The position numbers and the translations under genes are program-made. Source: Azospirillum tabaci (lineage in GTDB: Bacteria > Pseudomonadota > Alphaproteobacteria > Azospirillales > Azospirillaceae). From it: 64,000 nt of DNA. A model generated the notes under the pieces. That model saw nothing but the letters and a program-made list of their open reading frames with translations, was not told the DNA's origin and did no database searches. Each line of letters opens with the position of its first letter. The stretch's first letter is position 1. The stretch lies in the NCBI RefSeq assembly GCF_014596085.1, contig NZ_JACCJY010000006.1:62001-126000 (forward strand). Reading direction: 5' to 3'. Below are positions 8,543 through 18,729 of this stretch, in pieces.

Positions 8543-9433
8543 TCACGCCTTCCAGGAACCGAGCAGCACGTCCAGAAAGCGCGCCGCCATCGGTGAGAGG
8601 ATGGCGCCGTGTCGTCGAACGACACCGATCGTTCGGGTGATCTTCGGGTGGCTCAGCGGGATGGTCCGGATGATGGGATGGCCGGTGGCCGGGGTGGCGA
8701 GCTTGGGAAGCACCGCGACACCGAGCCCGGCCTCCACCAGCCCGAGCGAACTGGCGAGGTGCGTGATCTCGTAGGACCAGTTGAGCTTCAGGCCATGCTG
8801 CGCCAGGGCGTTGTCGATCAGCGCCCGGTTGCCGCTGGTCCGGCCCACGGTGATGACCCGGTGGGCGGTCAACTCCTCCCACGTGGCGGCTTCCTGGGAG
8901 GCCAGCGGATGATCATGCCGGCAGGCGACGACGAACGGATCCTCGGCCAGCGGCGTGAACTCGATGTCCGGGTGTGAGGTGCCGATGAAATTGATGCCGA
9001 AATCGGCCTCGCCGCGGGCCACCGCCTCCAGCCCCTCGTTGGCACCGAGATCCAGGATGCGGATGCGGATCCGCGGGAACGCGACGCTGAAGCGGCTGAT
9101 CGCGTTCGGCAGGAAGTAGAACACCGCCGTCGGGACGGAGGCGATGGTGATCTGCCCGCCGCTCCGCGCCCCCAGGTCGCTGATCCCCAGCAGCGATGAC
9201 TCGAACTCGTCCAGGAAGCGCCGCACTTTGGGGATGAAGTCGCGTCCGACCATGGTCAGGGCGACATGGCGGGTCGAGCGTTCGAAGAGGGCGACGCCCA
9301 GCGTGTCCTCCAGCTTCTGGATGCGGCGGCTGAGCGCCGGCTGCGAGAGGTTCAGCAACTCGGCGGCGCGATTGAAGCTGCCCAGTTCGGCCACCGCCAC
9401 GAAAGCTCTCAGATCAACCAGTTCAAAATTCAT
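8543..9433 (-). CDS. LysR-family regulator of an aromatic-acid (GalD-type) locus
   Basis: A 296-residue LysR protein: helix-turn-helix SFNRAAELLNLSQPALSRRI (about residues 18-37), dimerisation helix, and a full effector-binding domain ending in DVLLGSWKA. It is divergent from the tautomerase fragment starting at 9580, across 146 A/T-richer bases that would hold the operator. In related loci a LysR protein of this kind controls gallate or similar ring-cleavage genes. Here the target gene is broken, so the regulator may be a leftover. Confidence 0.88.
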   Translation of the reverse strand: MNFELVDLRAFVAVAELGSFNRAAELLNLSQPALSRRIQKLEDTLGVALFERSTRHVALTMVGRDFIPKVRRFLDEFESSLLGISDLGARSGGQITIASVPTAVFYFLPNAISRFSVAFPRIRIRILDLGANEGLEAVARGEADFGINFIGTSHPDIEFTPLAEDPFVVACRHDHPLASQEAATWEELTAHRVITVGRTSGNRALIDNALAQHGLKLNWSYEITHLASSLGLVEAGLGVAVLPKLATPATGHPIIRTIPLSHPKITRTIGVVRRHGAILSPMAARFLDVLLGSWKA

Positions 9434-9579
9434 GCCCGGCTCCGCAAGGCGGCGCTCATTGATGTGTATTCCGGAATAATATCACGAATCATTGCATTTA
9501 ACAAATACGGTTCGAGGTCTGAATATCGGTTCATCGGCTTTCTTCGCCGCCCCGGCGAGATCAAGAGACACCAAGCGCC

Positions 9580-10038
9580 ATGAACCACCTGATCAGCCGC
9601 CAGATCGGCATTCCCTGCGTGATGATGCGCGGCGGGACCTCCCGCGGGCCTTTCTTTCTGGCATCCGACCTTCCGGCGACACCGGCGGAGCGCGACGCTC
9701 TTCTGCTTTCCGTCATGGGGGCGGGAAACGACCTGGGAATCGATGGAATCGGTGGCGGCAATCCTTTGACCAGCAAGGTCGCCATCGTCGGTCCCGCCAC
9801 GCTCTCCGGTGCGGACGTGGACTATCTGTTCGCCCAGGTGCGGGTGCAGGAAGGGATCGTCGATACGTCACCCAACTGCGGCAACATGCTCGCCGCCGTT
9901 GTCCCCTTCGCCATCGAGGCCGGGTTGGTCCCGGCCACGGACGGCGTGACGGTGGTGCGCATCCACAACGTCAACACCGGCAAGCTGATCGAGGCGCGCG
10001 TCCAGACCCCCGGTGCCCGGGTGACCTACGAGGGCGGG
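9580..10038 (+). pseudogene. 4-oxalomesaconate tautomerase/PrpF-family gene, 5' fragment
   Basis: About 153 residues of a PrpF-family isomerase, closest in pattern to GalD (tautomerisation of oxalomesaconate in gallate/protocatechuate 4,5-cleavage). Signatures are IPCVMMRGGTSRGPFF, GAGNDLGIDGIGGGNPLTSKVAIVGPAT broken across residues 47-74, and DTSPNCGNMLAAV with the catalytic-type Cys. Family similarity stops abruptly after VTYEGG near 10038; a complete protein would be about 350 residues. Beyond that point a different reading frame encodes the tail of a lyase. The product would be non-functional. Confidence 0.85.
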
Positions 10039-10040
10039 GC

Positions 10041-10169
10041 CTGGTCGAGACGCCGGAGATCAGCGCCTGCCTCAGCCGCGCCGAACTGGCCAAGCTCTGC
10101 GACCCGGCCAACTACCTTGGGCAGTCGGGGATCATGGTCGATCGTGTGCTGGCTCGCATCAACCGCTGA
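10041..10169 (+). pseudogene. C-terminal fragment of a PcaB-type (fumarase/aspartase superfamily) lyase
   Basis: In the +3 frame, 42 residues read LVETPEISACLSRAELAKLC then DPANYLGQSGIMVDRVLARI and two more before TGA. The pattern of a DPANYLG motif followed by VDRVL about five residues later is the C-terminal end of 3-carboxy-cis,cis-muconate cycloisomerase-like lyases. No upstream lyase sequence exists; the fragment begins at once where the tautomerase stops. It is best explained as the far side of a deletion that removed the rest of both genes. Confidence 0.7.
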
Positions 10170-10523
10170 TCGGAGCGTTCGGGGCTGGTTCCCACGAACC
10201 AGGCGCAGATGGTCGGTCTTGTGCACCTGGGCGAACAAGACACCGGTTCCCACGGCCGGTGTGGTTGGATCGCCCAACCTTTTCCGCCTTCGCGCCGCCT
10301 GTGGCGAGGGCTCCACCCGCGGCACGCCACGGGCACCCGGCGGACGACACGAACAGCGGAAGAACGGTGAGGAGGCCCAGCGCTCGACGCCTGACCGAGG
10401 GAGCTGTCAGGCGTCGTCAAAATGACCGCCGTCCTTTACACACACATCTCAATTCGTGCGTAAACTGACACCAGGGTCGGTCCGCGTCCTCCCCTCCATC
10501 GACCCGATCGCAAAGGAGCTTCC
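10170..10523. other. Intergenic region with an 11-bp inverted repeat
   Basis: No gene is recognised here. There is a perfect inverted repeat, cgacgcctgac at 10385-10395 and gtcaggcgtcg at 10406-10416 with a 10-base loop. The right part (10430-10470) is A/T-richer (tttacacacacatctc, cgtaaactgac) and is the likely promoter area for the DedA gene. The left part may be further debris of the deleted catabolic locus, but I cannot show it. Confidence 0.5.
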
Positions 10524-11168
10524 ATGAACGACGCGACACGGACCATGCTCAGCGACGGCGTGGCGCGTTGGGGCGCCTTCATCGAGGCGAACGCGTCCTG
10601 GGCGGAGGTCATCCTGTTCCTGTGCGCCTTCGCGGAATCGCTGGCCTTCGTGGGGCTGGCGGTGCCGGGCGTGGTGTTGATCGCCGCGGGCGGTGCGCTG
10701 GTGGCCTCCGGGGTCCTCGGCTTCTGGCAGGTCTACGCCGCCATCGCGCTGGGGGCCGTGCTGGGTGACGCCGTGTCCTATTGGCTCGGCCGGCTGTTCG
10801 GCCATCGTGTGCCGCATGTCTGGCCGTTCCGCCGTCGGCCGGAATTCCTGGAGCGGGGCAGCCGCTTCTTTCTGCGCCATGGCGGCAAGAGCGTCTTCTT
10901 CGCCCGCTTCCTGGGCCCCCTGCGACCGGTCGTGCCGCTCACCGCGGGGATGATGGCGATGCCCCACCACCGCTTCCAGGCCGCCAACCTGATGTCCGCG
11001 GTCATCTGGGTGCCTCTGACGATGGCGCCCGGCATCGCCATGGCGAAGGGGGTCGGCCTCGACGAACTCCTGACCGGAGCCATGGCGAAGCCCGCGGTGT
11101 CCCGGAGCGTGGAGGACGGCCCTTGCGTGCCGGCGCCGCCGATATCCGGCGAGCCGGCGCGCTGCTGA
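10524..11168 (+). CDS. DedA-family (VTT domain) membrane protein
   Basis: A 214-residue integral membrane protein. It shows the DedA pattern: FAESLAFVGLAVPG with a G-x-x-x-P-G core, ALGAVLGDAVSYWLGRLFG, FFARFLGPLRPVVPLTAGMMAMP, then a hydrophobic helix. Proteins of this family act in lipid scrambling or undecaprenyl-phosphate flipping and membrane homeostasis. The C-terminal 35 residues are proline-rich and atypical. An AGGAG (10515-10519) sits just before ATG 10524. It ends 24 bases before the convergent oxidoreductase gene. Confidence 0.88.
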   Translation: MNDATRTMLSDGVARWGAFIEANASWAEVILFLCAFAESLAFVGLAVPGVVLIAAGGALVASGVLGFWQVYAAIALGAVLGDAVSYWLGRLFGHRVPHVWPFRRRPEFLERGSRFFLRHGGKSVFFARFLGPLRPVVPLTAGMMAMPHHRFQAANLMSAVIWVPLTMAPGIAMAKGVGLDELLTGAMAKPAVSRSVEDGPCVPAPPISGEPARC

Positions 11169-11192
11169 GCGGCGCCCCGTGGCCGGGCCGGA

Positions 11193-12143
11193 TCACTCCC
11201 CGACGCGGAGGATCACCTTGCCCCGGCCATGGCCCGAATCGAGCCGCTCGTGCGCCTTGGCGACCTCCTCGAGCGGCAGGATGGAGTCCACGATGACCTT
11301 GGCCTGCCCGCGCTCGAACAGCGGCGCCATCTCGCGCAGCCGCGCGCCTTCGCGCGTCAGGAAGGTGCCGAACAGCGTCTGGTTCTTGGTGTAGAGGGCG
11401 CTCAGGTCCCCGGTCGGCGCGAGAATCGTGGCGATCCGGCCGAAGGGACGGGTGACCTGGGTGCTCAGGGGCACATTGCCGCCCGCCGTGTCGAAGGCGG
11501 CGTCGACCCCACGCCCGGCGGTCTCGCGGGTGATGCGCTCCGCCGCGTCGGGATCGCGGTAGTCGACCGCCACATCCGCGCCGAGTTCCTGCAAGGCCGC
11601 GTGGTTGGCCGTGCTGGCGGTCGCGATCACCCGGGCGCCCGCCGCCTTGGCGAACTGGATGGCGAAGGAGCCGACACCGCCGGCGCCGCCGTGGATCAGC
11701 ACCGTCTCGCCTGGCCGCACCGCCAGGCGCCGCACGATCGCCTCCCAGGCCGTGCCGCCCGCCAGCGGGATGCCGGCCGCCTCAATGTGGCTGAGATTGT
11801 CCGGCTTGCGCGCGACGATGGCGGCGGACGCGACCGTGTATTCGGCGTAGCTGCCGTTCGGATTGCCGAAGATCTCCGGCGTGTAGAACACCGCGTCGCC
11901 GACGTCGAAGCCGGTGACGCCCGGTCCCAGCGCCTCGATGACGCCGGAGACGTCATAACCCAGCACCGCCGGAAACGGGATGTTCGCCCAGGCGCCGGCC
12001 TGCCGGATCTTGGCGTCGACCGGGTTGGTCCCGGAGGCGACGACCCGCACCAGAACCTCGCCGGGACCGGCCGTCGGACGCTCGGTGTCCCGGCGCTCGA
12101 ACACATCCGGGCCGCCGAACCGTGTGATGACCATCGCGCGCAT
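11193..12143 (-). CDS. NADPH:quinone oxidoreductase-like, zinc-independent MDR protein
   Basis: A 316-residue medium-chain dehydrogenase/reductase of the quinone oxidoreductase class. The N-terminal GroES-like half (SGTNPVDAKIRQ, LGYDVSGVIEALG) is followed by a Rossmann domain with GGAGGVGSFAIQFAKAAGARV. No cysteine-rich structural zinc loop is present. I chose ATG 12143 (MRAMVITRFGG). It probably reduces quinones or activated alkenals with NADPH. The LysR gene downstream lies in the same orientation further upstream of it (12221-13192) and the two may be cotranscribed. Confidence 0.87.
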   Translation of the reverse strand: MRAMVITRFGGPDVFERRDTERPTAGPGEVLVRVVASGTNPVDAKIRQAGAWANIPFPAVLGYDVSGVIEALGPGVTGFDVGDAVFYTPEIFGNPNGSYAEYTVASAAIVARKPDNLSHIEAAGIPLAGGTAWEAIVRRLAVRPGETVLIHGGAGGVGSFAIQFAKAAGARVIATASTANHAALQELGADVAVDYRDPDAAERITRETAGRGVDAAFDTAGGNVPLSTQVTRPFGRIATILAPTGDLSALYTKNQTLFGTFLTREGARLREMAPLFERGQAKVIVDSILPLEEVAKAHERLDSGHGRGKVILRVGE

Positions 12144-12220
12144 GGGGTCCTCCTTCGTTTCGCGATGAGCCATGTGGATCGCGGCCAATCGCCATCAAGA
12201 GGCTGTTCGGCCATGCCGCC

Positions 12221-13192
12221 TCAAGCCTGAGAGCCTCCAGGCGACCGTTCGATGCCGGGAACGCCCATGATGGTGTCGGCCAGGAACTCCACCAGCAGCC
12301 TGACCCGCGCGATACCGGCCCGTTCCGGCACGATCAGCATGTTGAGCGGCACGGAGGGCGGAGCATGATCCGGCAGGAGAATTTCGAGGCGGCCATCGGC
12401 GAGCAGGTCGTCCACCAGCCAGACATGGGCCGGGCCGATGCCGCGGCCGGCGAGATAGGCTTCGCGGGCGGCGAGCCCGTGATCGACCCGCAGCCGTCCC
12501 CCGAGGGAAACGGCGTGGAGGGCACCGTCCGGCCCTTCGAGCGTCAGCCGGTCGCTCCCCGCGATGTTCGACATGCGGACGCCGTCGAACCCGGCGAGGT
12601 CGTCCGGCGTCGTCGGCCGGCCGTGCGGCGCCAGACAGGCCGGCGCCCCGACGAGGATGCGCCGGCTCAGCCCCAGCGCCCGCCGCTTCAGCGTGCTGTC
12701 GGTGAGCGGACCGAGGCGGATGGCGATGTCCACGCCGTCGCGCACGAGGTCGATGCGCTCGTCGGTCAAGCCGAGATCGACGGCGATCTCCGGATGGCGA
12801 TCCTGGAAGGCGAAGATCAGCCGGCTGATGTGCCGGACGCCGAGCGCGGCCGTGCAGGACACGCGCACCGTCCCGGCCGAGGCGCGGCCGGTGGAGCGCG
12901 CCTCGTCGCCGGCCTGTTCGACGAGGCGCAGGATCTGGACGGCGTTGGCGTAGTAGCGCTCACCCTCCGCGGTCAGCGTGACGCGCCGGGTGGTGCGGCT
13001 GAACAGCGCGACGCCCAGCGCCTCCTCCAGCTCGCGGATGTGGCGGGTGACGCTGGATTGCCCGATGGCCATCTCGCGCGCCACCGCGGACAGGCTTCCC
13101 CGCTCGGCGACGCGGACGAAGCTGCGCATGCGGTCGAGCGTGACATTGGCGGATGCGGCCTTCGATTGATCCATTTTGCGGCAGAGTTCCAT
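12221..13192 (-). CDS. LysR-family transcriptional regulator
   Basis: A 323-residue LysR protein (316 if it begins at the ATG at 13174, MDQSKAASAN). The helix-turn-helix is SLSAVAREMAIGQSSVTRHI and the effector domain is of the type in regulators of quinone reductases and drug-efflux genes (CrgA-like DGVDIAIRLG segment). It is divergent from the flavin quinone reductase at 13271, and the 78-base gap likely holds its operator. Downstream on the same strand is the MDR oxidoreductase, so both neighbours are redox enzymes plausibly under its control. Confidence 0.9.
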   Translation of the reverse strand: MELCRKMDQSKAASANVTLDRMRSFVRVAERGSLSAVAREMAIGQSSVTRHIRELEEALGVALFSRTTRRVTLTAEGERYYANAVQILRLVEQAGDEARSTGRASAGTVRVSCTAALGVRHISRLIFAFQDRHPEIAVDLGLTDERIDLVRDGVDIAIRLGPLTDSTLKRRALGLSRRILVGAPACLAPHGRPTTPDDLAGFDGVRMSNIAGSDRLTLEGPDGALHAVSLGGRLRVDHGLAAREAYLAGRGIGPAHVWLVDDLLADGRLEILLPDHAPPSVPLNMLIVPERAGIARVRLLVEFLADTIMGVPGIERSPGGSQA

Positions 13193-13270
13193 CCATCCAC
13201 GCTGTCTACCGGATCAATCTCCACCCGCTTAGCTTGATGCGCAACCGTTTCAAGCGAACAGGTGCCTGTG

Positions 13271-14053
13271 ATGAACGTGCTGATCGTCTTCGCCCATCCC
13301 GACCCCCGCTCCCTCAACGCCGCCCTGCGCGATGCCGCCGTCGCGGAGCTGGAGGCGCAGGGGCACGCGGTGCGGGTCTCGGACCTCTACGCCATGAACT
13401 GGAAGGCCGCGGTGGACCGCGCCGATTTCCCCACCCTCGGCGAGGGCGAGCGCCTGAAGGTGGCCGCCGCCTCCGGCGCCGCCTTCGCCGCCGACGCGCT
13501 GACCGACGATGTGAAGGCCGAACAGGAGAAGCTGCTGTGGGCCGACGCGCTGATCCTGCAGTTCCCGCTCTGGTGGTTCACCATGCCGGCGATCCTCAAG
13601 GGCTGGGTCGACCGCGTCTACGCCTACGGCCTCGCCTATGGCGTCGGCGAGCACAGCGACCGGCGCTGGGGCGACCGCTACGGCGAGGGCCGCTTCGCCG
13701 GCAAGCGCGCCATGCTCGTGGTGACGACGGGCGGCTGGGCCGAGCATTACGCGCCGCGTGGCATCAACGGCCCGATCGACGACCTGCTGTTCCCGATCAA
13801 CCACGGCATTCTGCATTATCCCGGCTACGACGTGCTGCCGCCCTTCGTCGCCTACCGGGTGGACCGCTTCGATGAGGCCGGTTTCGCGCAGGCGGCGGAC
13901 GGCTTGCGAGAGCGGATGCGGACGCTGGAAACGACGCCGCCGATCCCCTTCCGCCGCCAGAACGGCGGCGACTATGCCATCCCCAGCCTCGAACTCCGCC
14001 TGGGACTGGAAGCCCCCGGCGCGTCCGGCTTCGCCCTGCACCGCACCGCCTGA
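13271..14053 (+). CDS. NAD(P)H dehydrogenase (quinone), flavodoxin-like fold
   Basis: A 260-residue member of the NQO1/MdaB-type family of flavin-dependent quinone reductases. The flavin-phosphate loop is VFAHPDPRSLNAAL at the start; the central LILQFPLWWFTMPAILKGWVDRVYAYG and TTGGWAEHYAPRG stretches are family hallmarks, the latter near the active site. A GTG at 13262 could add three residues, but ATG 13271 fits the conserved start and has a better-placed AACAGG. The enzyme performs two-electron reduction of quinones in the cytosol, fitting the LysR neighbour. Confidence 0.93.
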   Translation: MNVLIVFAHPDPRSLNAALRDAAVAELEAQGHAVRVSDLYAMNWKAAVDRADFPTLGEGERLKVAAASGAAFAADALTDDVKAEQEKLLWADALILQFPLWWFTMPAILKGWVDRVYAYGLAYGVGEHSDRRWGDRYGEGRFAGKRAMLVVTTGGWAEHYAPRGINGPIDDLLFPINHGILHYPGYDVLPPFVAYRVDRFDEAGFAQAADGLRERMRTLETTPPIPFRRQNGGDYAIPSLELRLGLEAPGASGFALHRTA

Positions 14054-14059
14054 GAACGC

Positions 14060-14512
14060 TTACAGCCGGATCAGGACGACGCCGAGGATCAGGGAGGCGG
14101 CGCCGGCCAGCCGGGTCGGGCTTATCGGCTGCTGCGGCAGGCCGAGCAGACCGACATGGTCGAAGGCGAGCGAACCGAGCATCTGGCCGACCACGATGAG
14201 CGCGAGCACGGTCGCCGCCCCCAGACGGGGCACCATCAGAATGGCGGTCCCGATGAACAGCGCGCCGAACAGCCCGCCGGTCCAGGTGACCCACGATCCG
14301 GCCCCGCTCACCGCTTCGGCGAGGCGGGGTCCGGGTGCGAGGAGGGCGACCGCAAGCATCGCCAGCATCCCGACGACGTAGCTGACGAAGCCCGCCCACC
14401 AGGGCGAGCCGAGGTCGGCCCGCAGATTGGCGTTGAGGACCTGCTGCAACGCGACGCTGACTCCGGCGCCGACCACCAGGAGGTACGAGACGACGGACAG
14501 TGCGGTGGACAT
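14060..14512 (-). CDS. DMT-family transporter, YdcZ-like
   Basis: A 150-residue, highly hydrophobic protein with about five membrane helices, of the short DMT_YdcZ type: AGVSVALQQVLNANLRADLGSPWWAGFVSY, FGALFIGTAILMVPRLGAATVLALIVVGQM (both broken up by helices), QPISPTRLAGAASLILGVVL. Such half-size members of the drug/metabolite superfamily work as dimers and their substrates are mostly unknown. I used ATG 14512 (MSTALSVVSYLL); the upstream 24 residues in frame are charged and look non-coding. It ends 7 bases from the quinone reductase stop. Confidence 0.82.
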   Translation of the reverse strand: MSTALSVVSYLLVVGAGVSVALQQVLNANLRADLGSPWWAGFVSYVVGMLAMLAVALLAPGPRLAEAVSGAGSWVTWTGGLFGALFIGTAILMVPRLGAATVLALIVVGQMLGSLAFDHVGLLGLPQQPISPTRLAGAASLILGVVLIRL

Positions 14513-14621
14513 GCCATGCTCCCAAGATTGGCTGTGGGCGCGCCGCCGGACCCTTGTCCGTGCGGCGCTCTCGGGCGGATGCATAGCAGGCGGAGCGGCG
14601 GCGGTCTGGTACGGATGTGAC

Positions 14622-15344
14622 CTACCCGGCCCGGTAGCGGCCCGGCGTGACCCCGAAAGCGCGGCGGAAGCAACGACCGAGATGGCTCTGGTCGGTGAAT
14701 CCGGTGTCCGCCGCGACCGCGGCGATGGGCTCCCCCGCGCGGAGCAGGAGGCGCGCGTCGTTCAGCCGCTCCTGAAGCGCGAAGGCGTGCGGCGGCACGC
14801 CGTGCAGCTTGCGGAACCGGCGGGAATAACCCTCGCGGCTCATCCCGGCACGGCGGGCCGCTTCGCCGACGCTGTCCCAGGCGTCGCCGCCGGTGAACAG
14901 GGAGGCGGGCTCCAGCCCGATCCCGAGGGAATGGCGATGCTCCTCGGCGATCCGCGTCAGGTCGGCCCAGCCCAGACCGCCCGTCCGCCGCCAGTGCCGG
15001 GCCAGCCCGGCGATCAGGTCCGACGCGGCGTGGAGACCGGGCGGCGTGTAAAGGTTGACGCAGACGACCTCCTCCGCCCCGCGCAGCGAGCGGTGCGGCA
15101 AGTCCGCCGGGATGTGAACCCCCTCGCCGGGACCGGCCTCGCACATTTCGCCCGCGATGACGAAGCGCCGTCGCCCGGCGAGGACGAAGGTCAGCTGATC
15201 CTCGCGATGGAAATGCACCGGCAGGGCCACGTCGAGCCCGCGCACCGTCCCCAGCTCGACGATGCCGCCGCCGGCCGGGCGCCGATAGTCCCAGACCTGA
15301 TGCGCGCGGGCGCCCGGAGTCGCCGGAAAGGGCAGGGGCGTCAT
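14622..15344 (-). CDS. AraC-family transcriptional regulator with cupin-type sensor
   Basis: A 240-residue AraC/XylS regulator. The N-terminal half is a small cupin (VHFHREDQLTFVLAGRRRFVIAG with the H-x-H...E pattern), the C-terminal half has two helix-turn-helix motifs (DSVGEAARRAGMSREGYSRR and IAAVAADTGFTDQSHLGRCF) ending in GVTPGRYRAG. ATG 15344 is preferred over upstream ATGs because the sequence turns family-like there. The YdcZ-type transporter follows on the same strand and may be its target. Confidence 0.88.
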   Translation of the reverse strand: MTPLPFPATPGARAHQVWDYRRPAGGGIVELGTVRGLDVALPVHFHREDQLTFVLAGRRRFVIAGEMCEAGPGEGVHIPADLPHRSLRGAEEVVCVNLYTPPGLHAASDLIAGLARHWRRTGGLGWADLTRIAEEHRHSLGIGLEPASLFTGGDAWDSVGEAARRAGMSREGYSRRFRKLHGVPPHAFALQERLNDARLLLRAGEPIAAVAADTGFTDQSHLGRCFRRAFGVTPGRYRAG

Positions 15345-15484
15345 GATGGCGGCTCGTCCCGTCGGATGGGTTCCGGGTGGCGATTTTTGCATGGCACCGA
15401 TCAGGACTCCATCGCAACGCACATCCTGTGGCATAAGAGCCCCCGCCACGCCATGGGAACAACGCCGCAGGAACGCAGCCGCAC

Positions 15485-17104
15485 ATGATCCGCTTCGACA
15501 ACGTCAGCAAGCAAAATGGTCACCGAATCCTCTTCCTCGAAGCATCGGCGGCGTTGAACCGGGGCGAAAAGATCGGGCTGGTCGGCCCCAACGGGGCGGG
15601 CAAGACGACGCTGTTCCGCATGATCACCGGCGAGGATTTGCCGGACACCGGTCAGGTGGCGATCGAGAAGCAGGTGACCATCGGCTACTTCAACCAGGAC
15701 GTCGGCGAGATGTCCGGCCGCTCCGCCGTCGCCGAGGTGATGGACGGTGCCGGCCCGGTCAGCACCGTCGCCGCGGAGCTGGCCGAGCTGGAGGCCGCCA
15801 TGGCCGACCCCGACCGCGCCGACGAGATGGACGCCATCATCGAGCGCTACGGCGAGGTCCAGGCCCGCTTCGACGAGCTGGGCGGCTACGAGCTGGAGGG
15901 CAAGGCGCGCGAGGTGCTGGCCGGCCTCAGCTTCAGCCAGGAAATGATGGACATGGACGTCGGCATGCTGTCCGGCGGCTGGAAGATGCGCGTGGCGCTG
16001 GCCCGCATCCTGCTGATGCGGCCCGAGGTCATGCTGCTCGACGAGCCGAGCAACCACCTGGACATCGAAAGCCTGATCTGGCTGGAAGGCTTCCTGAAGG
16101 GCTTCGAGGGCGCCCTGCTGATGACCTCGCACGACCGCGAGTTCATGAACCGGATCGTCAACAAGATCATCGAGATCGACAGCGGGTCGCTGACCAGCTA
16201 CTCCGGCGACTACGGCTTCTACGAGCGCCAGCGGGCGTTGCGCGAGAAGCAGCAGGAGGCGCAGTTCGAGCGCCAGCAGGCCATGCTGGCCAAGGAGCTG
16301 AAGTTCATCGAGCGCTTCAAGGCCCGCGCCTCGCACGCCAGCCAGGTCCAGAGCCGGGTGAAGAAGCTCGACAAGATCGAGCGCTTCGAGCCGCCGAAGC
16401 GCCGCCAGCTCGTGACCTTCGACTTCCCGCCGGCCCCACGCTCCGGTGACGACGTCGCGGTGCTGAAGAACGTGCACAAGGGCTACGGCAGCCGGACCAT
16501 CTACGAGGGGCTGGACCTGACGATCCGCCGCAAGGAGCGCTGGTGCGTCATGGGCGTCAACGGCGCCGGCAAATCGACGCTGCTGAAGCTGGTGGCCGGC
16601 GCGACCGAGCCGGACAGCGGCACCGTCGCGGTCGGCGGCAGCGTGCGCATGGGCTATTTCTCCCAGCACGCCATGGACCTGCTCGACGGCGACAAGACCA
16701 TCTTCGAATCGCTGGAAGCCTCCTTCCCGCAGGCGAGCCAGGGGTCGTTGCGCGCTCTGGCCGGCTGCTTCGGCTTCTCCGGCGACGATGTGGAGAAGAA
16801 GTGCCGCGTCCTGTCCGGCGGCGAGAAGGCCCGGATGGTCATGGCGACCATGCTGTTCAACCCGCCCAACTTCCTGGTGCTGGACGAGCCGACCAACCAC
16901 CTCGACCTCGACACCAAGCAGATGCTGATCGCGGCGCTGGGCGCCTATGAGGGCACCATGCTGTTCGTCTCGCACGACCGCCATTTCCTGGCGGCCCTGT
17001 CGAACCGGGTGCTGGAGCTGACGCCGGAAGGCATCCACCAGTATGGCGGCGGCTACACCGAGTATGTGGCGAGCACCGGGCAGGAAGCGCCGGGCATCCA
17101 CTGA
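15485..17104 (+). CDS. ABC-F family ATPase (YbiT-like)
   Basis: A 539-residue soluble protein with two ABC ATPase domains and no membrane part. Domain 1 has Walker A GPNGAGKTT, signature LSGGWKMRVALARILL and Walker B MLLDEPSNHLD; domain 2 has GVNGAGKST, LSGGEKARMVMATMLF and LVLDEPTNHLD. Between them is the charged linker (residues about 245-310, rich in Q, E, K, R) that in ABC-F proteins reaches the ribosome's tRNA site. These proteins rescue or regulate stalled ribosomes. The length and lack of a long C-terminal coiled coil favour the YbiT/EttA side over Uup. Confidence 0.93.
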   Translation: MIRFDNVSKQNGHRILFLEASAALNRGEKIGLVGPNGAGKTTLFRMITGEDLPDTGQVAIEKQVTIGYFNQDVGEMSGRSAVAEVMDGAGPVSTVAAELAELEAAMADPDRADEMDAIIERYGEVQARFDELGGYELEGKAREVLAGLSFSQEMMDMDVGMLSGGWKMRVALARILLMRPEVMLLDEPSNHLDIESLIWLEGFLKGFEGALLMTSHDREFMNRIVNKIIEIDSGSLTSYSGDYGFYERQRALREKQQEAQFERQQAMLAKELKFIERFKARASHASQVQSRVKKLDKIERFEPPKRRQLVTFDFPPAPRSGDDVAVLKNVHKGYGSRTIYEGLDLTIRRKERWCVMGVNGAGKSTLLKLVAGATEPDSGTVAVGGSVRMGYFSQHAMDLLDGDKTIFESLEASFPQASQGSLRALAGCFGFSGDDVEKKCRVLSGGEKARMVMATMLFNPPNFLVLDEPTNHLDLDTKQMLIAALGAYEGTMLFVSHDRHFLAALSNRVLELTPEGIHQYGGGYTEYVASTGQEAPGIH

Positions 17105-17225
17105 CGCCGTCCGGGCGGGGCGGGAACGCGTGCGGCGCAACAAGCGGCTTGCGCGGCCTGCCCCCTCCATGGAAACTCGTGCCCGTGTCGTTCGGGCTGG
17201 GTTGCGCAACCATGGAGATTTTGGA

Positions 17226-17438
17226 ATGGCTGGGTACGACAACGCCGACGGCCCCGCGGGGCTGGTCATCCGCCTGATCGACACCGCGGTGAAGGCCCTG
17301 AACGAGATGTCCGACGCCGCGGGCGAGATCGCGCCGGACGTCGGCAATCTGACGGACACGCTGGTGGCCGCCCAGCGCATCGCCGACCGCGCGTCGCAGG
17401 ATCTGCAACGCCTGTCCCAGAAAGTGGCCGCCCCGTAG
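17226..17438 (+). CDS. Small hypothetical protein, helical
   Basis: A 70-residue protein not recognised by family. It is predicted alpha-helical and mildly amphipathic, with a DNADGPAGLVIRLIDTAVKA start and heptad-like LTDTLVAAQRIADRASQDLQ near the end. A GGAG (17215-17218) sits eight bases before ATG 17226. The gene is 121 bases after the ABC-F gene and is closed by the hairpin at 17447. Codon use agrees with its neighbours, so it is likely real. Confidence 0.6.
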   Translation: MAGYDNADGPAGLVIRLIDTAVKALNEMSDAAGEIAPDVGNLTDTLVAAQRIADRASQDLQRLSQKVAAP

Positions 17439-17446
17439 CGGCCGAA

Positions 17447-17476
17447 GCGGTGCGGCGCCCTGACACGCCGCACCGC
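17447..17476. terminator. Bidirectional hairpin between convergent genes
   Basis: Perfect 11-bp stem gcggtgcggcg (17447-17457) with cgccgcaccgc (17466-17476), 8-base loop. It lies between the convergent ends of the small helical protein and the TRAP-binding protein. There is no strong T run, so termination strength is uncertain. Confidence 0.6.
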
Positions 17477-17497
17477 GTCTTCATCAACGGCCCTTCA

Positions 17498-18655
<1,158 letters not shown>

Positions 18656-18729
18656 TTAGCCGTGCAAAGGACGAATAGCTTCCCCGACGAAATATTTCGT
18701 GACAAACGGTTTGCGCTTGAAATCAACGG

